Shown: positions 41,321 through 51,256, numbered from the stretch's first letter. The stretch is 51,718 nt of DNA from Bacteroidales bacterium (GCA_009783885.1 WRCN01000017.1:1-51718), one strand, 5' to 3'. The notes: generated from the sequence alone by a model not told the origin. Program-made: numbers and translations.

Positions 41321-42004
41321 CTAAGTAGTTGGAATCGCCAAACTTACCACACTCACACGAACGCCGTCAATAGCCGTCAATTTGCGAATACAGCCTTCTA
41401 TCGTTGCGCCTGTGGTAATCACATCATCGACTAACAAAATATGTTTGTTTTTTAGAGCGTTTTCGTTTGCAATGGCGAATACATCTTTCACGTTTTCCCA
41501 ACGACTGAAGCGGCTTTTGCGTGTTTGTGTTTCAGTAGCAACTCCTCGAACAAACGACGTTGTATCGACTGGAACACTCATTGTTTGCGACAATCCAAAC
41601 GCAATTTTATCGCTTTGATTATAGCCTCTGACTTTGATTTTTTTGGGGTGTAAAGGTACCGGAATAATCACGTCTATCCCTTGAAAATTAGGAGATTTCA
41701 ATAAATCTTTACCAAATAATTTTCCTAAATAAATTCCAACTTCCGGTTTTTTGCTATACTTCAACTGATGGATGAGCTGTTGCACTTTTCCGGACTTGCT
41801 GAAAAATAAAAAAGCCGTTGCCGTTTCTACTTTGGCACGTCCCCAAAACAGTCGGCATACAGCATTCGATGGGTCATTGTGAAAATTTGTTTTAGGTAAA
41901 TGAAACAGACATTCCACGCAAATCAAGGGTTCATTTTGATGTAATGTTTTTCCGCAAGCCAAGCATTGCAAAGGGTACAGGAGATTGATTAGGTCTTTTA
42001 GCAT
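41321..42004 (-). CDS. comF: ComF family phosphoribosyltransferase-like protein
   Basis: 227 aa. An N-terminal zinc-ribbon (CLACGKTL and CVEC pairs) is followed by a PRTase-fold domain with IIPVPLHPKKIKVRGYNQS and the PRPP-loop ILLVDDVITTGATIEGC. ComF homologues take part in DNA uptake in competent bacteria; in Bacteroidota the function is not established. It is convergent with murU. Confidence 0.92.
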   Translation of the reverse strand: MLKDLINLLYPLQCLACGKTLHQNEPLICVECLFHLPKTNFHNDPSNAVCRLFWGRAKVETATAFLFFSKSGKVQQLIHQLKYSKKPEVGIYLGKLFGKDLLKSPNFQGIDVIIPVPLHPKKIKVRGYNQSDKIAFGLSQTMSVPVDTTSFVRGVATETQTRKSRFSRWENVKDVFAIANENALKNKHILLVDDVITTGATIEGCIRKLTAIDGVRVSVVSLAIPTT

Positions 42005-42150
42005 AGTGGTTAAAGATTAATGGTTAAGGACAAAAGGTTAAAGGTTTTTACCTTTCGCCTATATAACGCTCGAATTTCTATTTTCGTATATTTTTTCTCA
42101 AAAAAACGTCATTTTGTTAATAAGTTGTCAAGTTATTAACATTTTTTTCG

Positions 42151-42158
42151 TATCTTTG
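42151..42158 (+). promoter_or_regulatory. -7 box of the 42181 operon
   Basis: TATCTTTGCA, 22 bases before the ATG at 42181; it probably drives the coiled-coil gene, folP and cdaA. Confidence 0.7.
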
Positions 42159-42180
42159 CAAACTGAACACTTATAATTTT

Positions 42181-43071
42181 ATGGAAACAAACAGTAACGA
42201 ACAAAAAGTTAAAAAATTAAAGCGCATTATCTACATTTTGTTGATTCTTTTCCTTATTGCGGGAATGCTTGTGATTTGGTCGATGCGTCAGAAATCGGAG
42301 ACCTACTCACAAAATATCAGCATGAAAGATGAATTGGCACAATTGATGAACGAGTACGAAACTATCAAGCAAGAAAATACTCAATTTCAATCTGAACTCA
42401 CCGAAAAGGACAGCATTATTTCAGCCAATTCCATTGAAATTCAAAAATTGATAAACAGCCAAGCCGACTATCGAAAAATCAGAAGACAATTAGATTTGTT
42501 GCGCAATATCACACAAGACTACGTTCGTCGAATTGATTCACTGATTGTGGTGAACGAAGAGCTTGCTTTAGAAAACGAGGAAATTCGGAGAGAAATTTCC
42601 ATAGAACGCGACAGGTATAGGGAACTCACCAAAGTCAAAACGGAATTGGATGAAAAAGTAACTCAGGCTTCCACGCTGAAAGCCTATAACCTTAGAGCAT
42701 ACACGTTGCGGGTAAGAGGTTCGAACGAAACCGAAACCGACAAAGCCGTTCGAGCCGATAAAATTATGGTTGAATTTACGTTGAGTGAAAATAAGATTGT
42801 GCCTGCAGGCCCTCGCACAATTTACATACGCATTGCGCGTCCTGACGGCGTGATCATTTCGGGCGGCGGCGATGAATACTCTTTTGAGCTTAATGATATA
42901 CGCTTACAATACACCATAAAACAAGACATTGTTTACGATAATAAGGCGCAAAACATCCGCATGTCGTGGACCAAGCGAGACTCCAAAGTGCCTGCTATGG
43001 TCGGAATTTACACGGTTACGGTTTATACAGATAATCAAGAAATCGGACAAACGTTTTTTGAACTCAAATAA
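42181..43071 (+). CDS. Membrane-anchored coiled-coil protein
   Basis: 296 aa, family not recognised. A single transmembrane helix at about residues 14-37 is followed by a long coiled coil (about 40-165, rich in Glu, Gln and Leu) and a beta-rich C-terminal domain (about 170-296) with KIMVEFTLSENKIVPAGPRT and IYIRIARPDGVIISGG. The topology suggests a periplasmic protein held at the inner membrane. It is 11 bases before folP and probably co-transcribed with folP-cdaA. Confidence 0.75.
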   Translation: METNSNEQKVKKLKRIIYILLILFLIAGMLVIWSMRQKSETYSQNISMKDELAQLMNEYETIKQENTQFQSELTEKDSIISANSIEIQKLINSQADYRKIRRQLDLLRNITQDYVRRIDSLIVVNEELALENEEIRREISIERDRYRELTKVKTELDEKVTQASTLKAYNLRAYTLRVRGSNETETDKAVRADKIMVEFTLSENKIVPAGPRTIYIRIARPDGVIISGGGDEYSFELNDIRLQYTIKQDIVYDNKAQNIRMSWTKRDSKVPAMVGIYTVTVYTDNQEIGQTFFELK

Positions 43072-43082
43072 TTTAAACTACC

Positions 43083-43928
43083 GTGTTTAACTCAAATCCG
43101 AAAACCATAAACTGTCAAGGTCGCTTACTTTCTCTTGAAAAACCTTTGGTGATGGGCATTTTGAATATCACTCCGGATTCGTTTTCGGATGGCGGACAGT
43201 TTTGGCAGAAAAAGGATGCGTTAAATCATTGTGAAAAAATGTTGTGTGAAGGCGCTGAAATCATTGATATTGGTGCTGTTTCGACAAAGCCGTTTGCCGA
43301 TGATGTTTCTCTTGAAGAAGAAAAAAAACGTTTGCAAAATATTCTTCCGACTCTTGTAAAGACATTTTCCAAAGTGATATTTTCTGTTGATACGTTTCGT
43401 TCGCAAATTGCGCGAATAGCAGTAAATGAAGGCGCTTCAATCATTAACGATATTTCGGGCGGACAAGCCGACGAACACATGTTCGAAACCATCGGCAAAC
43501 TACAAGTGCCTTACGTGATGATGCACACGCAAGGTATGCCTAAAACTATGCAAGTGGAACCGAAATACAATAATGTGATGAACGAAATCATTGTATTTTT
43601 TGCTAAACAAATGGCTTCCGCACATCAAGCAGGAGTGCTTGATATTATTGTAGATCCGGGATTTGGATTTGGAAAGAATCTTGAACATAATTACGAAATA
43701 TTGGGCCATTTAGAACGATTTAAAATTCTTGAAAAACCTATTATGGTTGGTGTTTCAAGGAAATCCATGATACGCAATCTCTTGGAAGTTGATATCGAAA
43801 ACAGTTTAAACGGAACAACTGTCGCCAATACTGTTGCCCTTCTGAAAGGTGCAAATATACTGAGGGTTCACAATGTTAAGGAAGCCGTTGAAGCAGTAAA
43901 AATAATCGAAAAAATTACAAAAAAATGA
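43083..43928 (+). CDS. folP: Dihydropteroate synthase
   Basis: Joins p-aminobenzoate to 6-hydroxymethyl-dihydropterin pyrophosphate in folate synthesis; the sulfonamide target. 281 aa, starting with GTG at 43083. Motifs are MGILNITPDSFSDGG, EIIDIGAVSTKP, INDISGG, MMHTQGMPKTMQ, DPGFGFGK and GVSRKS. The usual GGESTRPG loop reads GAVSTKPF here. Its stop overlaps the cdaA start by four bases (ATGA), the common Bacteroidota folP-cdaA arrangement. Confidence 0.96.
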   Translation: MFNSNPKTINCQGRLLSLEKPLVMGILNITPDSFSDGGQFWQKKDALNHCEKMLCEGAEIIDIGAVSTKPFADDVSLEEEKKRLQNILPTLVKTFSKVIFSVDTFRSQIARIAVNEGASIINDISGGQADEHMFETIGKLQVPYVMMHTQGMPKTMQVEPKYNNVMNEIIVFFAKQMASAHQAGVLDIIVDPGFGFGKNLEHNYEILGHLERFKILEKPIMVGVSRKSMIRNLLEVDIENSLNGTTVANTVALLKGANILRVHNVKEAVEAVKIIEKITKK

Positions 43929-44749
43929 AACAACAAATCGCAGATTGGTTCACAACTTTAAGTTGGCTAAATGTTTTAGATGTTCTTTTAGTGGCCGTTC
44001 TTGTATATGAAGGCTACAAGCTCGTTAAAGGAACCGGTGCCAATAAAGTTTTGACAGGATTATTGGCCATCATAATTTTATGGCGATTGACGGATTATCT
44101 CAATATGCCTCTAACGGCAGGCATTTTGGGCAGTATTGTAAACATCGGAGTTATTGCAATTTTCATTATTTTTCAACCGGAGATACGGCGTTTTTTGCAA
44201 CTTTTCGACACACGAACTTTTCTCGAAAGAGGCAAAAAAGACTTTTCGTTTTTACGTTTTTTTCTGAAAGATTCCTCAAAATCTACACTCAATATTTCCG
44301 CCATTACAGAAGCTTGTTTACGAATGTCCAAAGGCTTTACGGGTGCTCTGATTGTCATATCCAAAGACAATAAGTTGGAGTATCCAATCAGTACGGGCGA
44401 ACGAATTGACGCGATAATTTCGTCCTCTTTGTTGGAAAATATTTTTTACAAAAACAGTCCGCTGCACGATGGCGCAGTCATTATTTCTCACAACAAAATC
44501 ATTGCAGCACGTTGTATATTGCCCGTTTCAGCCAATCCAAGAATTCCGGCGAGTTTAGGTTTGCGACATCGTTCGGCAATCGGAATCACTGAACAAACCG
44601 ATGCTATAGCGATTGTCGTTTCCGAACAAACCGGTGCAATATCTTATATCAAAGCCGGACGAATTCAACGCAATATCACAAGTGAAAGATTGACTGAAAT
44701 ATTGTCATCAGAATTCAGCAGCCCAACGGGCAAACAAACGTCTCGCTAA
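43925..44749 (+). CDS. cdaA: Diadenylate cyclase CdaA
   Basis: Makes the second messenger c-di-AMP from two ATP. 274 aa with three N-terminal transmembrane helices (to about residue 80), then the DAC domain with NSPLHDGAVIISHNKIIAAR (DGA motif) and LGLRHRSAIGITEQ (RHR motif). c-di-AMP controls potassium and osmotic balance and cell-wall state in other bacteria. Translationally coupled to folP. Confidence 0.95.
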   Translation: MKQQIADWFTTLSWLNVLDVLLVAVLVYEGYKLVKGTGANKVLTGLLAIIILWRLTDYLNMPLTAGILGSIVNIGVIAIFIIFQPEIRRFLQLFDTRTFLERGKKDFSFLRFFLKDSSKSTLNISAITEACLRMSKGFTGALIVISKDNKLEYPISTGERIDAIISSSLLENIFYKNSPLHDGAVIISHNKIIAARCILPVSANPRIPASLGLRHRSAIGITEQTDAIAIVVSEQTGAISYIKAGRIQRNITSERLTEILSSEFSSPTGKQTSR

Positions 44750-44754
44750 GATGT

Positions 44755-45849
44755 TCAGACATTGAATCGGACGTGCAAAATATCACCGTCTTGCACAATA
44801 TAATTTTTCCCTTCTACCGCTAACTTTCCGGCTTCCTTGCATTTTAATTCTGAGCCTAATGCCAGTAAATCATCGCATTTTATCACTTCGGCACGAATAA
44901 ATCCGCGTTCCAAATCGCTATGAATAACGCCTGCGGCTTGCGGTGCGGTCATGCCATGCGTGATAGTCCAGGCTCTGTTTTCTTTTCCGCCAACGGTAAA
45001 AAATGAGATAAGATTTAAGGTTTTATACGCAGAACGAAGCAATTTATCAACACTCGGCTCGCTCAATCCGACATCTTGCAAAAACACAACTCTATCTTCA
45101 GCATCCAACTCTGCAATTTCCGACTCCAACTTGCCTGCAATGATCAAAACTTCGGCGTCGGTATGTTTTAGAAAATCAACAACGGCTTGCGAATATTTGT
45201 TTCCCGAAATTGCTGATTTTTCATCCACGTTGCAAACGTAGATTGTAGGTTTTGCGGTAAGAAATAACATATCTGCCACCACTTTTTGTTCGGCTTCAGT
45301 GGTGACTAAAGTCCGTACATTTTCAAAATTTTCCAAGTGGGCTTTGTATTTGTTTAGTGCTTCCAATTGAACTTTTGCATCCTTATCTCCCGTACGTGCC
45401 GCTTTTTCGACTTTTTGCAGCTTTCTTTCGATTTGTTCAAGATCTTTGATTTGCAATTCCAAATCCACCGTTTCAATATCTCGGACAGGATCAATACTGT
45501 TATTGATATGCGGGAGATTGGCATCATCAAAGCAACGTAATACATGGATAATTGCATCGCACAAACGAATATCTGCCAAAAAAGAATTTCCAATTCCTTC
45601 GCCCGTATTCGCACCTTTAGTTAAACCAGGAATGTCCACAATTTCAACATTGGCATAAACCAAACGATCGGCTTTTACGATTTGATCAATTTGAGCCAAA
45701 CGTGGGTCGGGAATATCACAAATGCCAATATTGGATTTGCCGGTGCTGAAAGCAAAATTGGTTACTTGTGCTTTTGTATTCGATATACAGTTAAATAAAG
45801 TTGTTTTTCCGGAATTTGTGATTCCGACAATGCCGCATTTTAGTGCCAT
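44755..45849 (-). CDS. ychF: Obg-like ATPase YchF
   Basis: P-loop TRAFAC NTPase, 364 aa, of the YchF/OLA1 family that binds ATP rather than GTP and associates with ribosomes. The P-loop is GITNSGKTTLFNCISN, the second switch region has DIPGLTKGANTGEGIGN, and the C-terminal TGS domain ends GKNYIVQDGDILHVRFNV. It converges on cdaA with 5 bases between stops. Confidence 0.96.
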   Translation of the reverse strand: MALKCGIVGITNSGKTTLFNCISNTKAQVTNFAFSTGKSNIGICDIPDPRLAQIDQIVKADRLVYANVEIVDIPGLTKGANTGEGIGNSFLADIRLCDAIIHVLRCFDDANLPHINNSIDPVRDIETVDLELQIKDLEQIERKLQKVEKAARTGDKDAKVQLEALNKYKAHLENFENVRTLVTTEAEQKVVADMLFLTAKPTIYVCNVDEKSAISGNKYSQAVVDFLKHTDAEVLIIAGKLESEIAELDAEDRVVFLQDVGLSEPSVDKLLRSAYKTLNLISFFTVGGKENRAWTITHGMTAPQAAGVIHSDLERGFIRAEVIKCDDLLALGSELKCKEAGKLAVEGKNYIVQDGDILHVRFNV

Positions 45850-45877
45850 ATTTCGATTATTATCTTGTTAAAGTTTG

Positions 45878-45885
45878 CAAAGATA
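45878..45885 (-). promoter_or_regulatory. -7 box of ychF
   Basis: TATCTTTG on the minus strand, 28 bases before the ychF start. Confidence 0.7.
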
Positions 45886-45929
45886 CAAAAAAAAATCATA
45901 GTTCCGACACTTATTTCAATTTTATTTCG

Positions 45930-45937
45930 TATCTTTG
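45930..45937 (+). promoter_or_regulatory. -7 box of the 45956 operon
   Basis: TATCTTTGCA; it overlaps the in-frame TTG at 45935 and so rules that TTG out as the start of the lipoprotein gene. Confidence 0.7.
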
Positions 45938-45955
45938 CAGGACAAATTTGTTTTT

Positions 45956-47581
45956 ATGAAAAAACATATACTCACATATTTTCTTCTCATTGGTTTGTGT
46001 TTACTGACAAAATCATGCATAAAAGAAGATGATTTCATGTTTGATAACCTTACATTTGATGGCAGTTATGTTTACGATTTACCGATTCCCTTAGTGGATG
46101 CGCGTTTAACCATGTCGGATTTACTAAAAAACATTGATGGGCAAGATCTCTTTGCCGATTCGAATGGTTTGTTGAGAATTTTTTATCAAGATGAGGTTTT
46201 GTATGATTTTTCTGACCTAAAAATTGACGTTCCGAATCAGGCGGCCACAATAAGCCCCTCTTTTACTGTTCCTTCGCCTTTTTCAGACGATTCTATCAAC
46301 TTTCTAAATACATTCGTAATCCCATTTTTCAGCAGTTCGAGTGATCCTAATGTTCGTCTCGACACCATTCAAGTTAAGGCAATGGATTTTGTATTACTTT
46401 CGCCTACCATCGGCACTGTTCAAAACAGAGTACGCTTTGAAATTAGGAGTTCAGACATCGTAGATTCTTTAGGACGTCCGTTTTCCATGTCTGCACCTCT
46501 TCAGCCAACAGCCTATACATTAAACCTTACTAATTATCGCATCGTTCCGAGTAGTGGCATAATTTGGGGTAGTAAGCAAATCAGATTTGATCTCGTAACA
46601 ACCATTTTTAAAGACACGACCGTAACTGAAGAATATACATTTCGGCCTTATATAACTGCACGTTTAGAAGATATTGAAGCTGATTTAATGTACGGTTTTT
46701 TTGGTCGTAAAATCTTGGGGCCAAAAGATGGTGCTATGGATTTACCCATTTTTAGTAGGTTTCCAATGGATTTTATTGAAGTTGAGAAAGCCTACATGAA
46801 TTTGTCTGTTACCAACAATTCGGGGCTTCCAATTGAACTTGATGCAGAGCTTTCTACACTCACACACGCTCCTGACATTAGAACGTTTGACACCATCGTT
46901 TCCTTGAATCATCCCCAAAATCTGCTTGCGTCGCCGATTACAGCCACGTTTCAACAAGAAATTCAAGAGTTGATCAATGATAATTCAGGCTACTTGCCTT
47001 ACGAAATGCAGTATTCGGTAAAAGTTACAACTAATCCTTCTTCAACTAATCCATTGTCTGTAATGAACTTTCTATCTGAGAATTCGTTTATCAAGATGAA
47101 TGTAGGCGTGGAAATTCCCATGAAACTAAACGTAAAAGGATTTACAGTTGCGGATACCGTCGCTTTTGCGGGCATTCCTTTTTCCGGTGACATTGAAGCG
47201 TTTACGATTAGAGCAAATATACACAATGCATTTCCGATAGGTGCAGCTGTGTTTTTGTATTTTTTGAATGAAGACTATCAAGTTATGGATTCGGTAAAAT
47301 TGACTGATATAGCAGCTGCTCTCGTAAATTCAGCCACCGGGCAGGTTATTGATCGGAAGATTTCACAAATCGACACCGATCTAAGTAGAACTCAGATTAC
47401 GCATTTGGAGACCACTCGTTATTTCAGAATAGCCGGTGTTTTGGATACAGATGGGGAGGATACTATGGTCGGTATTTATGAAGACAGCGAAAAAGAAGGC
47501 TTTTTGAAAGTGATGATTGGCTGTCGAATCAAGGCTTCGAGACAAACTCTTGATGATATTCAAAACCTCTTTAAAGACTAA
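45956..47581 (+). CDS. Predicted envelope lipoprotein
   Basis: 541 aa from the ATG at 45956. The signal peptide ends in LCLLTKSCIKED, a lipobox with Cys21, and the acidic residues after Cys are compatible with a surface-exposed lipoprotein in Bacteroidota (inference). The rest is beta-rich without recognised motifs. It lies 6 bases before a DUF5723 outer-membrane barrel gene, so the two probably form one complex or act together. Confidence 0.75.
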   Translation: MKKHILTYFLLIGLCLLTKSCIKEDDFMFDNLTFDGSYVYDLPIPLVDARLTMSDLLKNIDGQDLFADSNGLLRIFYQDEVLYDFSDLKIDVPNQAATISPSFTVPSPFSDDSINFLNTFVIPFFSSSSDPNVRLDTIQVKAMDFVLLSPTIGTVQNRVRFEIRSSDIVDSLGRPFSMSAPLQPTAYTLNLTNYRIVPSSGIIWGSKQIRFDLVTTIFKDTTVTEEYTFRPYITARLEDIEADLMYGFFGRKILGPKDGAMDLPIFSRFPMDFIEVEKAYMNLSVTNNSGLPIELDAELSTLTHAPDIRTFDTIVSLNHPQNLLASPITATFQQEIQELINDNSGYLPYEMQYSVKVTTNPSSTNPLSVMNFLSENSFIKMNVGVEIPMKLNVKGFTVADTVAFAGIPFSGDIEAFTIRANIHNAFPIGAAVFLYFLNEDYQVMDSVKLTDIAAALVNSATGQVIDRKISQIDTDLSRTQITHLETTRYFRIAGVLDTDGEDTMVGIYEDSEKEGFLKVMIGCRIKASRQTLDDIQNLFKD

Positions 47582-47587
47582 ACAACG

Positions 47588-49090
47588 ATGAGACTACGAT
47601 TCAGATATAGCTTCCTTTGCCTTTTCCTATTAGGGATTTTGCCAATAACAGGATATGCGCAACAAAGTTATACGATGAATTTTTTGAGTCAAGTTCCCCA
47701 ACAGTCTAAACTTAATCCAGCTTATTACACGTGTTATAAGTTCTACGCGGGATTTCCGGGATTGTCCGGAGTTCAAATTCAACTTAACAATGATGCACTC
47801 TCGTACCGTCGTTCCTTCCTTCCCAACGACACTGGCGTTGATATCAGGACAAGCAGTATCATCAGCAATTTAGCAGCCAACAATAATTTTGGATTTGATA
47901 TTAGTGCCGACATTCTCAGTTTTGGGATTAAAATTAAAGAAAAAAATCAACTTCATTTCGGGCTAAGTGTTGAAGGGTACGGTAATTTGCTCCTCACCAA
48001 AAATACGTTTAACCTTTTGTTGCGAGGCCCTGGTTTTTTCATCGGTAAAGATGAACGGGGAGCGCTTTCCGGCAATTCACTCGATATGAGTGTGTATAGT
48101 GCATTTTCAGCGGGCTATGCGCGCATAATCAACGATAAACTTAGTGTTGGAGGGCGCGTTAAATTTTTATCGGGTATGGCTAATCTTTACACTGAACGAG
48201 CAGACATCAGTTTGCATATTGATGATGGCTACGATCCGAATATTGTACCTTACACCTATACGCTGAAACCGGATGTAACCTTGATGGGCTCTTTCGCAAA
48301 TTCTCCACAAGATAGCAGCCTGTCTGCTGCACTGCGAGGTATAGAGCAAGATATAGGCAGATTCATTGGCCTTCCAAGGTCTCTGAACCATAATCCCGGA
48401 ATAGCATTTGATTTGGGGTTAACTTATCAAGTTAACGATGCGCTCACTCTTGCAGCCGCTGTTCGCGATATCGGATTTATTAGGTGGAACAGAGGAGTAA
48501 AGCGAGTTTCGTCGCGAGGAGAAGAAAAGCCTTTTGAATATTCCGGAGTGAGTGATTTCGTAGACATGATGAATGATAACGGTTTTAGTATTCGACAAGC
48601 GCTCGTAGCCATGAAAGACTCGGTTATTGAGTATCTCCAGTTAGACCAAGTAGACAGTACTTTCTCCTCCTATCGCAGTAAACTTCGCACGTCTTTCAAC
48701 ATAAGCGCGTTTTACGATTTAACCGATAACGACCACCTTGGTCTGATGTGGAACATGCAAATCAATCAGCAAAAAGGCATGGCTGTGACTCTCGCCTATA
48801 CGCGCACATTTGGTCCCAATTTTTCAGTTTGCATAACCAATGCCATCGTCAACCAAAATGTAATTAATTTCGGAGGTGGGTTTGTTGTCAAAGGCGGCCC
48901 CATTCAATTTTATCTCATTGCAGATAAAATTAACGCGTTTCAACCTGCTAACATGCGTGCGTTTAATTTGCAATTCGGACTCAATGTAGTTCTTAATCGC
49001 ATAGATAAAGACCCGACCAAACGTAAATTTGTAAGAGATTATACCCCAAGGGATAAAACAGGTTATGTGAGAGATCGATGGGCTTACTAA
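47588..49090 (+). CDS. DUF5723 outer-membrane beta-barrel protein
   Basis: 500 aa with a signal peptide (to about residue 25, TGYAQQS). The sequence NFLSQVPQQSKLNPAYY and alternating barrel strands (FGIKIKEKNQLHFGLSVEGY, LGLMWNMQINQQKGMAVTLA) match the DUF5723 family, related to the FadL/PorV-like barrels. Cargo unknown. Its last 13 bases overlap rsmG. Confidence 0.8.
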   Translation: MRLRFRYSFLCLFLLGILPITGYAQQSYTMNFLSQVPQQSKLNPAYYTCYKFYAGFPGLSGVQIQLNNDALSYRRSFLPNDTGVDIRTSSIISNLAANNNFGFDISADILSFGIKIKEKNQLHFGLSVEGYGNLLLTKNTFNLLLRGPGFFIGKDERGALSGNSLDMSVYSAFSAGYARIINDKLSVGGRVKFLSGMANLYTERADISLHIDDGYDPNIVPYTYTLKPDVTLMGSFANSPQDSSLSAALRGIEQDIGRFIGLPRSLNHNPGIAFDLGLTYQVNDALTLAAAVRDIGFIRWNRGVKRVSSRGEEKPFEYSGVSDFVDMMNDNGFSIRQALVAMKDSVIEYLQLDQVDSTFSSYRSKLRTSFNISAFYDLTDNDHLGLMWNMQINQQKGMAVTLAYTRTFGPNFSVCITNAIVNQNVINFGGGFVVKGGPIQFYLIADKINAFQPANMRAFNLQFGLNVVLNRIDKDPTKRKFVRDYTPRDKTGYVRDRWAY

Positions 49091-49710
49091 TTTCAAAATA
49101 TTTTCCTGACCTCACCGAAAAACAGTATCAACAACTCGCTGTACTCCCCGAATTATATGCCGATTGGAACGAAAAAATCAATGTTATTTCGCGAAAAGAC
49201 ATTGAAAATATCACCGAAAAACACATTTTACATTCGTTGGCGATTGCAAAAATAATCCAATTCAAACCCGGAACAAAAATTTTGGATGTTGGTACAGGTG
49301 GTGGGTTTCCGGGAATTCCACTAGCAATTGTATTTCCCGATTGCGAATTTCATTTGGTAGATTCTATCGCAAAAAAAATCAACGTAGTTTCCGAAATTTC
49401 CAATGCTATCGGGTTAACCAATGTGAAAGCCGAACAAGCGCGAGCCGAAACTTTAAACGAACAGTACGATTTTGTGATTAGTCGTGCCGTTACTTCGTTT
49501 CCGGAGTTTTTGAATTGGATCAAAAAAAATATTTCTCTACAAAATCACAACGAACTTCCAAACGGAATTTTGTATTTGAAAGGTGGAGATTTAACCGACG
49601 AACTTTTTGGTTTTGAGCGCCAAATCCAACTTTTCGAGATTTCAAAGTATTTTGAAGAACCGTTTTTTGAAACCAAAAAAATCGTTTACTTTTCTAATCA
49701 AAAAAATTAG
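49078..49710 (+). CDS. rsmG: 16S rRNA (guanine527-N7)-methyltransferase
   Basis: Methylates G527 of 16S rRNA; loss gives low-level streptomycin resistance in other bacteria. 210 aa with the AdoMet motif ILDVGTGGGFPGIPLAIVFP and FVISRAVTSFPEFLNWI. The start overlaps the DUF5723 gene by 13 bases, which suggests coupled translation. Confidence 0.95.
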   Translation: MGLLISKYFPDLTEKQYQQLAVLPELYADWNEKINVISRKDIENITEKHILHSLAIAKIIQFKPGTKILDVGTGGGFPGIPLAIVFPDCEFHLVDSIAKKINVVSEISNAIGLTNVKAEQARAETLNEQYDFVISRAVTSFPEFLNWIKKNISLQNHNELPNGILYLKGGDLTDELFGFERQIQLFEISKYFEEPFFETKKIVYFSNQKN

Positions 49711-49715
49711 TCTAA

Positions 49716-51158
49716 ATGAATCCAACGTTAATTCTTTCTATAATCGCTGTCTACTTCGCACTTTTGTTTGGCGTGGCTTATCTTACCACGCGAAAAGTCG
49801 ATAATCAATCGTTTTACAACGGAAATCGCCGTTCACCTTGGTACATCATAGCTTTCGCCATGTTGAGCACTTCTATTTCGGGCGTAACATTTGTATCCGT
49901 TCCCGGAATGGTCATGAATAGCGGGTTTGCATACATGCAGATGGTGTTCGGATTTGTGTTGGGTTATATTGCTGTTGCTACAATTTTGTTGCCGATTTAT
50001 TACAAAATGAATTTGACCACGATTTACACGTATCTCAAAAGTCGTTTCGGTATGTCTTCCTACAAAACAGGTGCATCGTTTTTCTTGCTTTCGCGAACGT
50101 TGGGCTCTGCTTTTCGCCTGTATATTGTGGCCATTGTTCTGCAAAAAGCCGTTTTCGATGCATGGAATATTCCGTTTATTGTAACCGTTTCCATCACGAT
50201 TTTACTGATTTTTCTTTACACGCAAAAAGGCGGTATAAAAACCGTGATTTGGACAGACACTATTCAAGGTGTCATCTTTTTAGGGGCGATTGTTTTGTGC
50301 CTTTTTCAAGTCATGAATGCGTTGGATTTGGATTTTTCAGGATTGTTCAGAACCGTTGTGGATAGTGACATGTCGTATGTTTATGTTGGCGATGTTTCGC
50401 ATAATCGATTTTTTTGGAAACAATTTTTAGCGGGTATTTTCACAGTCATTGTGATGACCGGTTTAGATCAAGACCAAATGCAAAAAAACTTGGCTTGCAA
50501 ATCGTTGAAAGACGCACAAAAAAACATGTTCACTTACGGCTTTTTATTTGTTCCCGTCAATCTCCTTTTTCTCTCGTTTGGCGTACTTTTGGTCATCTTC
50601 GCACAACAAGCGGGTTTGAATCCGTTTGAACTCAAAGGCGACGAATTATTCCCCACATTAGCCACACAAATCAATCCCATTTCGGGCGAACTTTATCTCG
50701 GCTCGTTTGTGGCTATTTTATTTATCCTTGGTATTATCTCTGCTGCGTATTCCAGTGCAGATTCGGCACTTACAGCGTTAACCACGTCGTTCACAGTGGA
50801 TATTTTAGGCGTAAAAAACGACGATCCGAAATTGATAAAAAAGCGCACATGGGTTCACGTTGGCGTTTCTCTCGTTTTGATTTTCGTCATTGTTTTGTTT
50901 CATTTGATCAACAACGATAGCGTGATCAATTCTATTTACACCATTGCGGGATATACGTATGGTCCATTATTAGGGCTTTTCGCTTTCGGATTATTCACAA
51001 AATATGCCATCAAAGACCGTTTTATTCCAATCATTGCAATCCTTTCACCGATTTTGAGTTATGTTCTGAATACTTACGTTTTCGATTTTGGATTTTCAAT
51101 TTTGATTGTCAACGGAGCGTTGTGTTTCTTGGGGTTGTGGTTGATTAGGAAATCTTAA
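49716..51158 (+). CDS. Sodium:solute symporter (SSS family)
   Basis: 480 aa, about 13 transmembrane helices, SSS/SLC5 fold. STSISGVTFVSVPGMVMNSG, TVIWTDTIQGVIFLGA and AAYSSADSALTALTTSFTVD are characteristic, the last near the second sodium site. The substrate cannot be told; Bacteroidota members are annotated for sialic acid, sugars, amino acids or carboxylates. It follows rsmG by 5 bases and is probably the last gene of the transcript. Confidence 0.9.
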   Translation: MNPTLILSIIAVYFALLFGVAYLTTRKVDNQSFYNGNRRSPWYIIAFAMLSTSISGVTFVSVPGMVMNSGFAYMQMVFGFVLGYIAVATILLPIYYKMNLTTIYTYLKSRFGMSSYKTGASFFLLSRTLGSAFRLYIVAIVLQKAVFDAWNIPFIVTVSITILLIFLYTQKGGIKTVIWTDTIQGVIFLGAIVLCLFQVMNALDLDFSGLFRTVVDSDMSYVYVGDVSHNRFFWKQFLAGIFTVIVMTGLDQDQMQKNLACKSLKDAQKNMFTYGFLFVPVNLLFLSFGVLLVIFAQQAGLNPFELKGDELFPTLATQINPISGELYLGSFVAILFILGIISAAYSSADSALTALTTSFTVDILGVKNDDPKLIKKRTWVHVGVSLVLIFVIVLFHLINNDSVINSIYTIAGYTYGPLLGLFAFGLFTKYAIKDRFIPIIAILSPILSYVLNTYVFDFGFSILIVNGALCFLGLWLIRKS

Positions 51159-51161
51159 GGT

Positions 51162-51178
51162 GCCGATTACAAATCGGC
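51162..51178. terminator. Hairpin after the symporter gene
   Basis: GCCGATT-ACA-AATCGGC lies 3 bases after the stop. The stem is only 7 bp and no T run follows, so it may be a dispersed repeat rather than an efficient terminator. Confidence 0.45.
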
Positions 51179-51234
51179 GACAGCAGGAGATGATGTGATT
51201 CATAGAAACGAGACATGCCTTGTCCATACATTTC

Positions 51235-51256
51235 GTCCTAAAAAAGTTTTTAGGAC
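51235..51256. repeat. 10-bp stem hairpin
   Basis: GTCCTAAAAA-AG-TTTTTAGGAC, a nearly perfect palindrome that partly overlaps the first 39-base direct repeat. Confidence 0.7.

Noticed and set aside
41201-41434. 77-aa plus-strand open frame after murU containing GVYPERSRVEGL
   Set aside because: This is translation of the palindromic repeat and of antisense comF sequence, a known artefact of such repeats.
45935-45956. TTG start for the lipoprotein gene
   Set aside because: The TTG is part of the TATCTTTG promoter box; the ATG at 45956 gives a proper lipoprotein signal.
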